From positions 124,001-188,000 of the forward strand of contig NZ_JAFCAR010000004.1 in NCBI RefSeq assembly GCF_016820245.1: a DNA stretch of 64,000 nt, in the 5' to 3' direction. Both the position numbers and the translations under genes were made by a program. Source of the stretch: Jannaschia sp. Os4. Lineage in GTDB: Bacteria > Pseudomonadota > Alphaproteobacteria > Rhodobacterales > Rhodobacteraceae. Positions 18,019 to 26,659 of the stretch are shown here, piece after piece (positions within the stretch are counted from its first letter, which is position 1; each line of letters opens with the position of its first letter). Under the pieces are notes generated by a model. It was not told the DNA's origin. It saw only the letters and a program-made list of their open reading frames with translations, and did no database searches.

Positions 18019-19272
18019 ATGACCTACACGCCCAGATCCGACTTCCTGCACGTGATGGTCGAGCGCGGGTATCTGGCCGACTGCACCGACCTGCAAGGGC
18101 TGGACGAGGCCCTGATGGCCGGCGTGGTGCCCGGCTACATCGGCTTCGACGCGACGGCGTCCTCGCTGCACGTGGGCTCGCTGATCCAGATCATGATGCT
18201 GCGCTGGCTGCAGAGGACCGGCGGCAAGCCGATCGTGCTGATGGGCGGGGGCACGACCAAGGTGGGCGATCCCTCGTTCCGCGCGGACGAGCGGCCCCTG
18301 CTGACGCCCGCGCAGATCGACGCGAACATCGCGGGCATCCGCGAGGTGTTCTCGCATTACGTGAGCTTCGGCGACGGCGCGTCCGACGCGATCATGTCGA
18401 ACAATGCGGAGTGGCTCGACGGCCTGAACTACCTCGAGTTCCTGCGCGACGTCGGCCGCCACTTCTCGGTCAACCGGATGCTGGCCTTCGAGAGCGTGAA
18501 GTCCCGGCTGGACCGCGAGCAGTCGCTGTCCTTCCTCGAGTTCAACTACATGATCCTGCAGGCCTACGACTTCATGGAGCTGCACCGCCGTCACGGCTGC
18601 CTGCTGCAGATGGGCGGGTCGGACCAGTGGGGGAACATCGTCAACGGGATCGACCTGACCCGCCGGATCATGGACGACCAAGTGTTCGGCCTGACCTCGC
18701 CGCTGCTGACGACGGCGGACGGCAAGAAGATGGGCAAGTCGCAGTCGGGGGCCGTATGGCTGAATGCGGACCTGCTCAGCCCCTACGAGTTCTGGCAGTT
18801 CTGGCGGAACACGGCGGATGCCGACGTGGGCCGCTTCCTGAAGCTCTACACCGAGGTGCCGGTCGACGAGTGCGACCGGCTCGGCGCGCTGCAGGGCGCC
18901 GAGATCAACGAGGCGAAGGCGCGGCTGGCCCACGAGGTGACGGCGCTCCTGCATGGCGAGGACGCGGCGAAGGGCGCCGCCGAGACGGCTAAGGCGGTGT
19001 TCGAGCGGGGAGGCGCGGGCGACGACCTGCCGACGCTGACCCTCGCCCCGGAGGAGGCGGCGGCGGGCGTGTCCATCGTGCAGGTGATCGTGCGCGCGGG
19101 GCTGGCCAAGTCCGGCAAGGAGGCCAAGCGGCTCATCGCCGAGGGCGGGGCGCGCATGGGCGAGGACGCGGTGACCGACGCGGGGCGCGTGCTGACCGAT
19201 GCCGACCTTGCCGAGCCCCTGCGCCTGTCGGCCGGCAAGAAACGGCACGCTCTGGTCCGTCTGGGCGAGTGA
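18019..19272 (+). CDS. tyrS: Tyrosyl-tRNA synthetase
   Basis: 417 residues, bacterial TyrRS. The class I HIGH motif is HVGS (51-54), and the KMSKS loop is KMGKS (237-241). The tyrosine pocket region [14 protein letters not shown] is intact. A C-terminal S4 RNA-binding domain (about 350-412) contains [24 protein letters not shown] site precedes the ATG. Confidence 0.97.
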   Translation: MTYTPRSDFLHVMVERGYLADCTDLQGLDEALMAGVVPGYIGFDATASSLHVGSLIQIMMLRWLQRTGGKPIVLMGGGTTKVGDPSFRADERPLLTPAQIDANIAGIREVFSHYVSFGDGASDAIMSNNAEWLDGLNYLEFLRDVGRHFSVNRMLAFESVKSRLDREQSLSFLEFNYMILQAYDFMELHRRHGCLLQMGGSDQWGNIVNGIDLTRRIMDDQVFGLTSPLLTTADGKKMGKSQSGAVWLNADLLSPYEFWQFWRNTADADVGRFLKLYTEVPVDECDRLGALQGAEINEAKARLAHEVTALLHGEDAAKGAAETAKAVFERGGAGDDLPTLTLAPEEAAAGVSIVQVIVRAGLAKSGKEAKRLIAEGGARMGEDAVTDAGRVLTDADLAEPLRLSAGKKRHALVRLGE

Positions 19273-19336
19273 CGGAACGGAGGGGGGGCGGGAGTCGTTC
19301 CCTCTCCGGAACCGCAACCACCACGAGGAGCGTCCC

Positions 19337-19537
19337 ATGAGCGCCCCGAACACCGACATCGAAAAGCAGGAGAAGCGGCACGCCGGGCCGCTCATCGGCA
19401 TGGCGGGGGGCGTGATCCTCGCGCTGATCTTCCTCGGCGCGATGATGTTCTTCCTGATCTCCGACGGCGAGTCCCCGCGCGACGACGCGGCGACCGTGCA
19501 GCCGGGCATCAACACCCCCGTGGTGCCCGCCGACTGA
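19337..19537 (+). CDS. Small single-span membrane protein
   Basis: 66 residues. A charged N-terminus (about 1-17) is followed by one hydrophobic segment (about 18-42, PLIGMAGGVILALIFLGAMMFFLI) and a short acidic tail. Function unknown. CACGAGGAGCG upstream supplies a ribosome site. It is 64 bases downstream of tyrS, on the same strand. Confidence 0.72.
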   Translation: MSAPNTDIEKQEKRHAGPLIGMAGGVILALIFLGAMMFFLISDGESPRDDAATVQPGINTPVVPAD

Positions 19538-19544
19538 CGCGGGC

Positions 19545-19564
19545 GGGGGCGCCGCGGCGCCCCC
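19545..19564. terminator. Perfect 20-bp GC palindrome between convergent genes
   Basis: GGGGGCGCC-GC-GGCGCCCCC lies between the small membrane protein and the convergent cyclophilin gene. It could end transcription from both sides, but it lacks a T-run. Confidence 0.45.
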
Positions 19565-19570
19565 TGCCCC

Positions 19571-20114
19571 TCATTCCACGACGGCGACCGTCTCCATGAC
19601 GTCGGGCTGGCCCGTGACCGCCCCGTTGCCGCCCGTGCCGCGCTTGATCGCGTCGACCACGTCCATGCCCTCGGTGACCTCGCCCACGATCGTGTACTGG
19701 CCGTCGAGGAACGGGCCGGGCGCGAACATGATGAAGAACTGGCTGTTGGCCGAGTCCGGGTCGGCCGCGCGGGCCATCCCTACGATGCCGCGGTCGAACG
19801 TACGGTCGGAGAACTCGGCCGGCAGGTTCGGAAGGTCGGAGGCGCCCGTTCCCGCACGGCGCATGTCGCCCCCGAGGCGGCCGAACTCGACGTCCCCGGT
19901 CTGGGCCATGAACCCGTCGATGACGCGGTGGAACACGACGCCGTCATAGGCGCCCTCGTTGGCGAGCGCCGTGATCCGCTCGACATGCTGCGGGGCCACG
20001 TCCTCGAACAGGTCGATCAGGATCGTGCCCTGCGCCTCGCCGTCGACGGTGATCGAGAGGCCCATCGCCCACGCGGGCGCGGCCAAGGCGGCGAAGATGC
20101 CGGAAAGGAGGAGG

Positions 20115-20122
<8 letters not shown>
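19571..20122 (-). CDS. Periplasmic cyclophilin-type peptidyl-prolyl isomerase
   Basis: 183 residues. The signal peptide MRSLLLSGIFAALAAPAWA points to the periplasm. The cyclophilin core contains the active-site FHRVIDGFMAQTGD and NSQFFIMFAP. The usual tryptophan is absent near the end, as in many bacterial forms. It overlaps the upstream cytoplasmic paralogue by 8 bases, so a duplicated isomerase pair serves both compartments. Confidence 0.93.
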
Positions 20123-20618
<496 letters not shown>

Positions 20619-20640
20619 GGGGGCCTCCTGCCTGTGGGGT

Positions 20641-20665
20641 GCCCGGCGGAGGTAGCCCGCCGGGC
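20641..20665 (-). terminator. Hairpin downstream of the DUF533 gene
   Basis: GCCCGGCGG and CCGCCGGGC form a perfect 9-bp stem with a 7-base loop, 15 bases past the DUF533-family stop codon on the minus strand. It has no T-run. It also lies in the 5' region of the cyclophilin operon. Confidence 0.45.
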
Positions 20666-20679
20666 GCCGGAGGAAAACC

Positions 20680-21438
20680 TCAGACCGGCTTGCCCTGCGC
20701 CTCGTGGAGCTGGCGCACCTCGGAGGGACGCATGTCGAGCGCGGACGCGAAGCGGGACAGGAACTCGCGCTCCGGCGCGCGGTCGGGGTCGATCGCGGTG
20801 AGGGCGGCGGCGTAGACCTCGGCCTCGTGCCCGGCGGGGACGTCGCGGGCCAGCCCCTCCGGGTCGATCGGCTCGTTCAGCGCGGCCTCCACGGCCTCCC
20901 GGTCGCCGGGATCGTTCGCGTCGTCGAGGAGCTCCATCAGGACCTGCCGCTCCTGCGCGTCGATCTCGCCGTCGGCGCGCACGGCTTGGGCCATGGCCCG
21001 GATCATCACGCCCGCCGTCGCCTCGTCGGACGGACCGGCCTCGGCGTGCTGCGCCATGTCCGCGTCCGAGCCCAGCGCCGCGGAGCCGCCCGCCATCGCG
21101 GCGAGGCCGCCGAGCAGGCCGCCCATGCCGCCCCCGGACATCCCGCCGCCGACGGTCGAGCCCTGCCCGCCCAGCGCGCCGAGCAGGCCGCCGAGGCCGC
21201 TACCGCCCGCCGCGCCGCCTGACGACAGCCCGCCCAGCAGGCTCCCGAGGCCGCCCGTCGTGGTGCCGGTGCCGCCGACGCGGCCCTGTATTCCGGAGGA
21301 CGCGTTCTGCGCGCCGCCCTGCATCTGGCCGATGGAGCGCTTGAGGCCCGACAGCCCGCCGTTGTTCCGAAACGCCTGGACGCCCTTCGCGGCGGCGTAG
21401 GCGAGGGCCATCTTCATGGCCATCCGCTTGAGTGACAT
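20680..21438 (-). CDS. DUF533 (YebE-like) membrane-associated protein
   Basis: 252 residues. An Ala-rich N-terminal helix is followed by a long Gly/Ser low-complexity stretch (about 45-125), then a DUF533/TerB-like helical domain (about 135-250) with MAQAVRADGEIDAQERQVL. The family has no firm biochemical role; TerB-like domains occur in stress-response proteins. Start ATG 21438 is preceded by GGGAGAACG. Confidence 0.82.
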   Translation of the reverse strand: MSLKRMAMKMALAYAAAKGVQAFRNNGGLSGLKRSIGQMQGGAQNASSGIQGRVGGTGTTTGGLGSLLGGLSSGGAAGGSGLGGLLGALGGQGSTVGGGMSGGGMGGLLGGLAAMAGGSAALGSDADMAQHAEAGPSDEATAGVMIRAMAQAVRADGEIDAQERQVLMELLDDANDPGDREAVEAALNEPIDPEGLARDVPAGHEAEVYAAALTAIDPDRAPEREFLSRFASALDMRPSEVRQLHEAQGKPV

Positions 21439-21470
21439 GGACGTTCTCCCGTTGGTCGGGAGAGGAACGC

Positions 21471-21833
21471 CTACGCGGGCTCGGGGTTGCGCCGGTTGTG
21501 ACGGAGCAGCGCGATCGCGAGGCCGGTCGCGACCGCGAGGGAGAGCGCGTCGATGGCGAGGCTCGCGTCCGCGGGGGCGTTGACCTGCAGCACGAGGAGA
21601 CCGGCGAGGACGAGGGCCACGGGCCACGCCGCGATCCGCCCCGTCCAGAGTGCGCCGCCGATCGCGATCTTCGAGAGGCCGAAGGCCGCGGCGAGCAGGA
21701 CCATCGAGAGCGGCGGGCGGGGAACGCCGTTGACCACCTGGTCCACCATCACCCAGCCGGCGCCCGCGCCGTAGCAGAGGATGAGCGCCGCGATGATCCG
21801 GCGTGGGACGACGGGGTCGGACAGGGCACGCAT
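21471..21833 (-). CDS. Small integral membrane protein, unknown
   Basis: 120 residues with four predicted membrane segments (about 14-34, 44-66, 69-88 and 91-112). No family recognised. The ATG at 21833 has GGAGGG eight bases upstream and is preferred to the in-frame ATG at 21848, which would add five residues. Confidence 0.7.
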   Translation of the reverse strand: MRALSDPVVPRRIIAALILCYGAGAGWVMVDQVVNGVPRPPLSMVLLAAAFGLSKIAIGGALWTGRIAAWPVALVLAGLLVLQVNAPADASLAIDALSLAVATGLAIALLRHNRRNPEPA

Positions 21834-21911
21834 CGGAAGGCCCTCCAAGCGATTCTGGACGCGGCGGGATTGCCGGTCGGGAAACGATGGGCGGCGATTG
21901 TGGCGCCAGTG

Positions 21912-21939
21912 CGGCCCCGGGACGCAGGTCCCGGGGCCG
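21912..21939 (-). terminator. Terminator-like hairpin after the TRAP operon
   Basis: CGGCCCCGGGAC - GCAG - GTCCCGGGGCCG is a perfect 12-bp stem with a four-base loop, 24 bases past the large permease stop. It is very stable but has no T-run. Confidence 0.6.
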
Positions 21940-21963
21940 ACGCCTCGAGTGGGACGCGCCGCG

Positions 21964-24321
21964 CTAGTTGTTCGGCAGCAGGTCCGGCACGATCGTCACG
22001 ATCGACGGGAACCACCACAGGATCGCCAGCCCGACCACTTGGATCAGCACGAACGGGATGACGCCGCGGTAGATGTGGCCGGTGGTCACCTCCTTCGGCG
22101 CCACCCCCCTCAGGTAGAACAGCGCGAAGCCGAAGGGCGGGGTGAGGAACGACGTCTGGAGGTTCACCGCGACCATGATCGTCACCCATTTCGGGTCCAG
22201 CTCGCCGCCGTAGATCACGGGGCCGACGATGGGGATCACGATGTAGATGATCTCGAGGAAGTCGAGCACGAAGCCGAGCACGAACAGCACCAGCATCACC
22301 ACGAGGAACACCGTGTAGATGTTGTCGAAGCTGCGCAGGAACTCTTGGATGTAGTGCTCGCCCCCGAAGGAGATCAGCACGAGGTTCAGGAGCTGCGAGC
22401 CGATCAGGATGGTGAACACCATCGACGTGACCTTGGCCGTCTCGCGCACCACCGGCCCGAGCACGCCGGTCCGCAGCAGCACCCAGCAGGCGTAGAGCAG
22501 GCCGATGAATGCCGCGTGATAGGCGATCTGCGCGATCACGAGCGCGATCACGTCCGCCGTGGTCGTCGTCTCGAGCCCCGTGCGGAGGTCGAAGTTGATG
22601 CCGATGAGCAGCATGATCACGAGCGCCAGCGACGCCAGCAGGATCCAGCGCCCCCCGCGCCCCTCGTCCGAGAGCTTGCGGTAGGCCGCGAGCATGATCG
22701 CGCCCCCCGCCCCCAGCGCGGCGGCCGGCGTCGGATTGGTGATCCCCCCGAGGATGGAGCCCAGCACCGCGACGATCAGCACGAGCGGCGGGAAGACCAC
22801 GCGCAGCAGCTCGTTCTCGGCGAGCCGCGTCAGGCCCGGCCAGAGGCCGACGACGACCAAGGCCATCGGGATCGCCATCAGTACGAAGGTCGCGCCCGAG
22901 GTCGTGGTCGGCGTGATGAGCGCCCAGTCGATCAGGAAGGCCAGCGCGATGCCCGCCGCGCCGATGGCCAGGGGACGCCCGTCCTTGAGCGTGTTCACGC
23001 CGCGCGCGACCGACAGCACGAGGCCCAGCCCGAGGAACAGGGTGGCGATGCCCGTCCCGATTGGCGCCGCCGTGGCGACAGCCAGCGCGCGGGCCTCGGC
23101 CAGCTCCTCGGCCGTCAGCTCCCGCGCCGCCTGAACGCCGCCGGCGGCGTCGATCACCGACTGCTGCAGCACCGCCGCGTCCCACGCGGCCTGCCCGTGC
23201 AACTCGATCATCGCGGCTGCGCAGGCGGGCGAGACGTTGGTCCGGAGCGACGCGCTCTCCGAGGCGATGGAGAAGGAGGACACGACGGCGGACTGCGACC
23301 CGATCACGTCCACGAGGCCGAGCGCGATCGCGCCGCCGATGATCGCCGCCGGGACGGCGAGGAACCAGACGACGGCGTCGTTGCGCGTGATGGTGGAGCC
23401 TGCGGTCCCGTCCATCACGACCGGCGGGGCCTTGTGCGGCCGCAGGAGCGCGTAGCCGAACGCGTAGGCGCCGTAGAGGCCCGCGAGGAAGATGCCCGGC
23501 AGCAACGCGGCTTGGAACAGGGTGCCGACCGAGACCACGGCGGGCTCGCCGAGATAGGTCAGCGCGTCCGAGCAGCCCACGAGCTGCGCGCGGTTCTCCT
23601 GCGCGGTGGAGTAGATGTCCCCCGCGAGCGTTCCGAGCAGCACGATCACGATGGAGGGCGGGATGATCTGGCCCAAGGTGCCGGACGCGGCGATCACGCC
23701 GGTGGAAAGTTCGGGCGAGTAGCCGTTCCGCAGCATCGTGGGCAGCGCGAGCAGGCCCATGGTCACGACGGTCGCGCCCACGATCCCCGTCGAGGCGGCG
23801 AGGAACGCGCCCACGATCACGATGGACACCGCGAGGCCGCCGGGCAGCGGGCCGAACACCCGCGCCATCGTCGTGAGGAGATCCTCGGCGATCTTGGAGC
23901 GCTCCAAGGTGATGCCCATCATCACGAACATCAGCACGGCGAGCAGCGTCTCGATGGACTGGCCCGCGATGACCCGTTCGTTCATCCGGTTCACGATGAA
24001 GGCGATGTTGCGGTCGAGCGCCTGCTCCCACCCGCCGGGGAACAGCGCCTCCTCGACCCGTGGGAGCTCGGGGTAGCGGAAGGTGGAGATCGCGTCGCGC
24101 GCCACGCCCTCGGCGAGGAGGGCCGCGTACTCGGCGGACGATGTGTCGATCGCCTGGTGGATGAGGAGGCCCGCGCTGTCGAGCGCCGCGATGATCCCGA
24201 AGGAGATGACCCCCGCCCCGCCGATGGCGAAGGCCACCGGGAAGCCGGACATGATGCCTCCGAAGAGGCACAGGAACACGATGATGAGGCCGACCTCGAT
24301 CCCGTCCAAGCCGAATGGCAT
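21964..24321 (-). CDS. TRAP transporter large permease (DctM-type), unusually long
   Basis: 785 residues against about 430 for ordinary DctM. It is a multi-span membrane protein forming the sodium-driven import channel with the small permease. Family segments SGFPVAFAIGG, GATVVTMGLLALPTMLRNGY and GTLGQIIPPSIVIVLLG are clear. Extra length lies in a soluble insert near residues 50-110 and in a larger one between about 320 and 450 with additional hydrophobic segments. Such long forms occur with TakP/mannitol-type TRAP systems. Last gene of the dctP-dctQ-dctM order; the substrate is not evident. Confidence 0.9.
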   Translation of the reverse strand: MPFGLDGIEVGLIIVFLCLFGGIMSGFPVAFAIGGAGVISFGIIAALDSAGLLIHQAIDTSSAEYAALLAEGVARDAISTFRYPELPRVEEALFPGGWEQALDRNIAFIVNRMNERVIAGQSIETLLAVLMFVMMGITLERSKIAEDLLTTMARVFGPLPGGLAVSIVIVGAFLAASTGIVGATVVTMGLLALPTMLRNGYSPELSTGVIAASGTLGQIIPPSIVIVLLGTLAGDIYSTAQENRAQLVGCSDALTYLGEPAVVSVGTLFQAALLPGIFLAGLYGAYAFGYALLRPHKAPPVVMDGTAGSTITRNDAVVWFLAVPAAIIGGAIALGLVDVIGSQSAVVSSFSIASESASLRTNVSPACAAAMIELHGQAAWDAAVLQQSVIDAAGGVQAARELTAEELAEARALAVATAAPIGTGIATLFLGLGLVLSVARGVNTLKDGRPLAIGAAGIALAFLIDWALITPTTTSGATFVLMAIPMALVVVGLWPGLTRLAENELLRVVFPPLVLIVAVLGSILGGITNPTPAAALGAGGAIMLAAYRKLSDEGRGGRWILLASLALVIMLLIGINFDLRTGLETTTTADVIALVIAQIAYHAAFIGLLYACWVLLRTGVLGPVVRETAKVTSMVFTILIGSQLLNLVLISFGGEHYIQEFLRSFDNIYTVFLVVMLVLFVLGFVLDFLEIIYIVIPIVGPVIYGGELDPKWVTIMVAVNLQTSFLTPPFGFALFYLRGVAPKEVTTGHIYRGVIPFVLIQVVGLAILWWFPSIVTIVPDLLPNN

Positions 24322-24363
24322 TGCGTCTCCCCCCTCAGGCGCGTCCCCGGCGCCGGTCGTCGT

Positions 24364-25299
24364 TCAGTGCGCCTGCGCGGCGGTCTCTGCGGTCTCGTCG
24401 CCGAGGATGTCGCGGTCGAGGTAGCGCCCGGCGGACAGCTCCCCTTCCCGGAACTCGAGCCACGAGCGCCAGAAGAACACGAAGGCCTGCATCAGCGCCG
24501 TCGCCGTGAAGAGCACGATCAGCAGCTTGAACAGGAAGTAGGCGTCGAAGCCGTTCGGGCTGAAGCCGATGGTCTCCACGTTCCACCGCAGCGCGCGCGC
24601 CTTCATCTCAAGGCGCTCCAGCGGCTCGGACGCCGACGGGTTCGGCACGATCAGGTGCCGCCAAAGGAAGAACCACGAGTAGAGCCAGATCAGCACGAGC
24701 GCGGGCACCATGAAGAGCAGGCTCCCGGCCATGTCGATGGCGCGCTTGGTGCGGTGCGACACGGCGGAGTAGACGAGGTCTACGCGCACGTGGCCCCCTT
24801 GGATGAAGGTCCACGCCACGCAGAGGCAGACGATCATCGCGTTGTAGAGCTTCAGCTCCTCTGAGTACCACGACAGGTCCTTGGTGAACGCGCTGCCGAA
24901 CGGCCCGATGGAGATCTCCGAGACGCGGAAGATGCGCTGGAGGAAGACGATCATGATCTGCTGCAGGACCATCACGAGGCCCGCCCAGGCAGCGATCCGC
25001 CCGATCCAGTTGAGGACGAACTCGGAGCCGCGCACGACGCCCCAGAGGAAGTCGCGCTTGAAGCCGCCGACCACGGTCAGCACGGCGACGGTCACGAGCA
25101 CGACGAACAGCAGTTCCGCGCTCGCGCCGTAGTAGACGAAGCGCATGAGCGACTGCTTGGCTTCCAGCGTCGCCTCGGGCGTGTCCCGTTCGAACCCGGC
25201 GAGCCACGCCAGCCACGAGGGCGCGTTGATGACGGCCTGCACGACGTGCACGGGTGCGAGCACGATCTGCTGCAGCGTCCAGATCAGTCCTTCGAGCAT
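24364..25299 (-). CDS. TRAP transporter small permease (DctQ-type)
   Basis: 311 residues, longer than the usual 160-200, matching the enlarged large subunit. Several hydrophobic segments are visible (about 70-90, 107-130, 175-195 and 210-235), with charged loops. It lies between the binding protein and the large permease genes, 42 bases before the latter. Confidence 0.86.
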   Translation of the reverse strand: MLEGLIWTLQQIVLAPVHVVQAVINAPSWLAWLAGFERDTPEATLEAKQSLMRFVYYGASAELLFVVLVTVAVLTVVGGFKRDFLWGVVRGSEFVLNWIGRIAAWAGLVMVLQQIMIVFLQRIFRVSEISIGPFGSAFTKDLSWYSEELKLYNAMIVCLCVAWTFIQGGHVRVDLVYSAVSHRTKRAIDMAGSLLFMVPALVLIWLYSWFFLWRHLIVPNPSASEPLERLEMKARALRWNVETIGFSPNGFDAYFLFKLLIVLFTATALMQAFVFFWRSWLEFREGELSAGRYLDRDILGDETAETAAQAH

Positions 25300-25330
25300 G
25301 CGTCCCCCTCGCGGTGCCCGCTGTCGGAAG

Positions 25331-25393
25331 GATGCGCCCCCGGAAGCGGGGACGCATCGTCGGCGAAGGGGCCGCCCCGTCCGGGGCGGCCCC
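25331..25393 (-). promoter_or_regulatory. Two tandem stem-loops between the binding-protein and permease genes
   Basis: GATGCG-C-CCCC / GGGG-A-CGCATC (25331-25358) and GGGGCCGCCCC - GTCC - GGGGCGGCCCC (25368-25393). In transport operons such intergenic hairpins protect the upstream mRNA or partly terminate it, so binding protein is made in excess over permease. That role is inferred here. Confidence 0.6.
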
Positions 25394-25401
25394 GCCGTGC
25401 C

Positions 25402-26487
25402 TCAGCCCATGACCCGATCGCGCTGGGCGCGGTAGGCGCCCTCCGAGCGGGTGAGCCAGCCGGAGGAGGAGCGCATGGACGTCATGGCCGACTCGCGGAT
25501 GGCGGCGAAGAGGTCGTCGCCCATGTTCTCGTCCAGCGTCTCTGCGGCGGCCTGGCCCATCGCGTCCCAGACCGAGTCCGGGAACTCGCGGAGCTGGACG
25601 CCGGCCTGCTGCAGGCGCTGCAGCGCGGCGCCGTTCTCGGACAGGAACTGCGCGAGGTTCCACTGGTGCGTGGCGGCGGCGGCATGCTCGATGATGGCCT
25701 GCTGCGCCGGGGTCAGCGACTCGAAGACCTCGCGGTTGGTCGCGAGCGACAGGCCCGCGCCCGGCTCGTGGAAGCCGGCGGTGTAGTAGGTCTTCGTGAT
25801 CTCCTGGAAGCCGGCCTTCTCGTCGGCCCACGGACCGATCCATTCGGTGCCGTCGATCGCGCCCGAGGACAGCGCCTGGTATACCTCGGAGCCGGGCAGG
25901 TTCTGCACGGACGCGCCCATCTTGCCGAGCGCCTGGCCGCCGAGGCCGGGCATGCGGAACTTGAGGCCTTGGAAGTCCTCGGGTCCGTTGATCTCGTTGC
26001 GGAACCAGCCGCCCGCCTGGGCGCCCGTGTTGCCGGCGAGGAACGACTTGAGGCCGAAGATCTGGCCCAGCTCGTCGTGCTGCTCCATGCCGCCGTCGTG
26101 GTAGTACCAGTTCACCAACTCCTGCGCCGTCATGCCGAACGGCACGGCGGTGAAGAAGGCGTAGCCCGGGTGCTGGCCCACGAAGTAGTAGTCCGCGCCG
26201 TGGTACATGTCGGCTTGGCCGGAGGTCACGGCGTCGAACACCTCGAACGCGCCGACGAGCTCGCCCGCGGCCTTCAGGTCCACGGTCAGCGCGCCGTCCG
26301 ACATGGTGGTGATGATGTCGGCCACGCGCTGGGCCGAATCGTGCACGCCCGCGAGGCCGCGGCCCCACGTCGTCACCATCGTCAGCGTCCGGTTGCCCTG
26401 CGCGTAGGCGGGCGCGGCCAGGGCGGCCGTGGTGGCGGCGGCGGCGCCGCCGAGAGAAGCGTTCTTGAGGAATGAACGACGGTCCAT
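25402..26487 (-). CDS. TRAP transporter substrate-binding protein (TakP/DctP-like), Tat-exported
   Basis: 361 residues. It begins with a twin-arginine signal (RRSFLK...APAYAQ). The mature protein shows DctP-family features: FDAVTSGQADMYHGADYYF, GNTGAQAGGWFRNEI and DGTEWIGPWADE. The last two closely resemble TakP of Rhodobacter, an alpha-keto acid binder. The substrate may be a keto or hydroxy acid, but this is inference. First gene of the operon, with GGGGAGGGG before the ATG. Probably controlled by the divergent two-component system through 26566-26610. Confidence 0.9.
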   Translation of the reverse strand: MDRRSFLKNASLGGAAAATTAALAAPAYAQGNRTLTMVTTWGRGLAGVHDSAQRVADIITTMSDGALTVDLKAAGELVGAFEVFDAVTSGQADMYHGADYYFVGQHPGYAFFTAVPFGMTAQELVNWYYHDGGMEQHDELGQIFGLKSFLAGNTGAQAGGWFRNEINGPEDFQGLKFRMPGLGGQALGKMGASVQNLPGSEVYQALSSGAIDGTEWIGPWADEKAGFQEITKTYYTAGFHEPGAGLSLATNREVFESLTPAQQAIIEHAAAATHQWNLAQFLSENGAALQRLQQAGVQLREFPDSVWDAMGQAAAETLDENMGDDLFAAIRESAMTSMRSSSGWLTRSEGAYRAQRDRVMG

Positions 26488-26565
26488 GATCCCCTCCCCT
26501 GTTCGTTTTTGCGACCGCCCAGTCCTCCCGACCGTGGCGGCGAACCCCTTGCGAGGCGTGCGCGG

Positions 26566-26593
26566 ACCCTAAGGGCCCCGTCGGGGGTGTCAA
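26566..26593 (-). promoter_or_regulatory. Promoter of the TRAP operon
   Basis: On the minus strand, TTGACA (26593-26588), a 16-base spacer and TAGGGT (26571-26566). The -35 box is perfect and the -10 box poor, as expected for an activated promoter. Confidence 0.6.
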
Positions 26594-26594
26594 A

Positions 26595-26610
26595 TACCCG
26601 ATACCGGGTA
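26595..26610. promoter_or_regulatory. Activator-site palindrome upstream of the TRAP promoter
   Basis: TACCCG-ATAC-CGGGTA is a perfect 6-bp inverted repeat one base from the -35 box, so its centre is about 43 bases upstream of the expected start: the class II activator position. It lies between the TRAP operon and the divergent histidine kinase/NarL-type regulator genes, which makes that regulator the likely binder. Confidence 0.62.
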
Positions 26611-26659
26611 GGCCGCGCCCCCTCGTCGCACGCCGGCGCCGCCTGTAGGGTACCGCGCG

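Noticed and set aside
21781-24864. A 1,027-residue frame opposite the TRAP permease genes
   Set aside because: Antisense shadow; His/Asp/Arg-rich translation without domains, while the other strand encodes clear transporter subunits.
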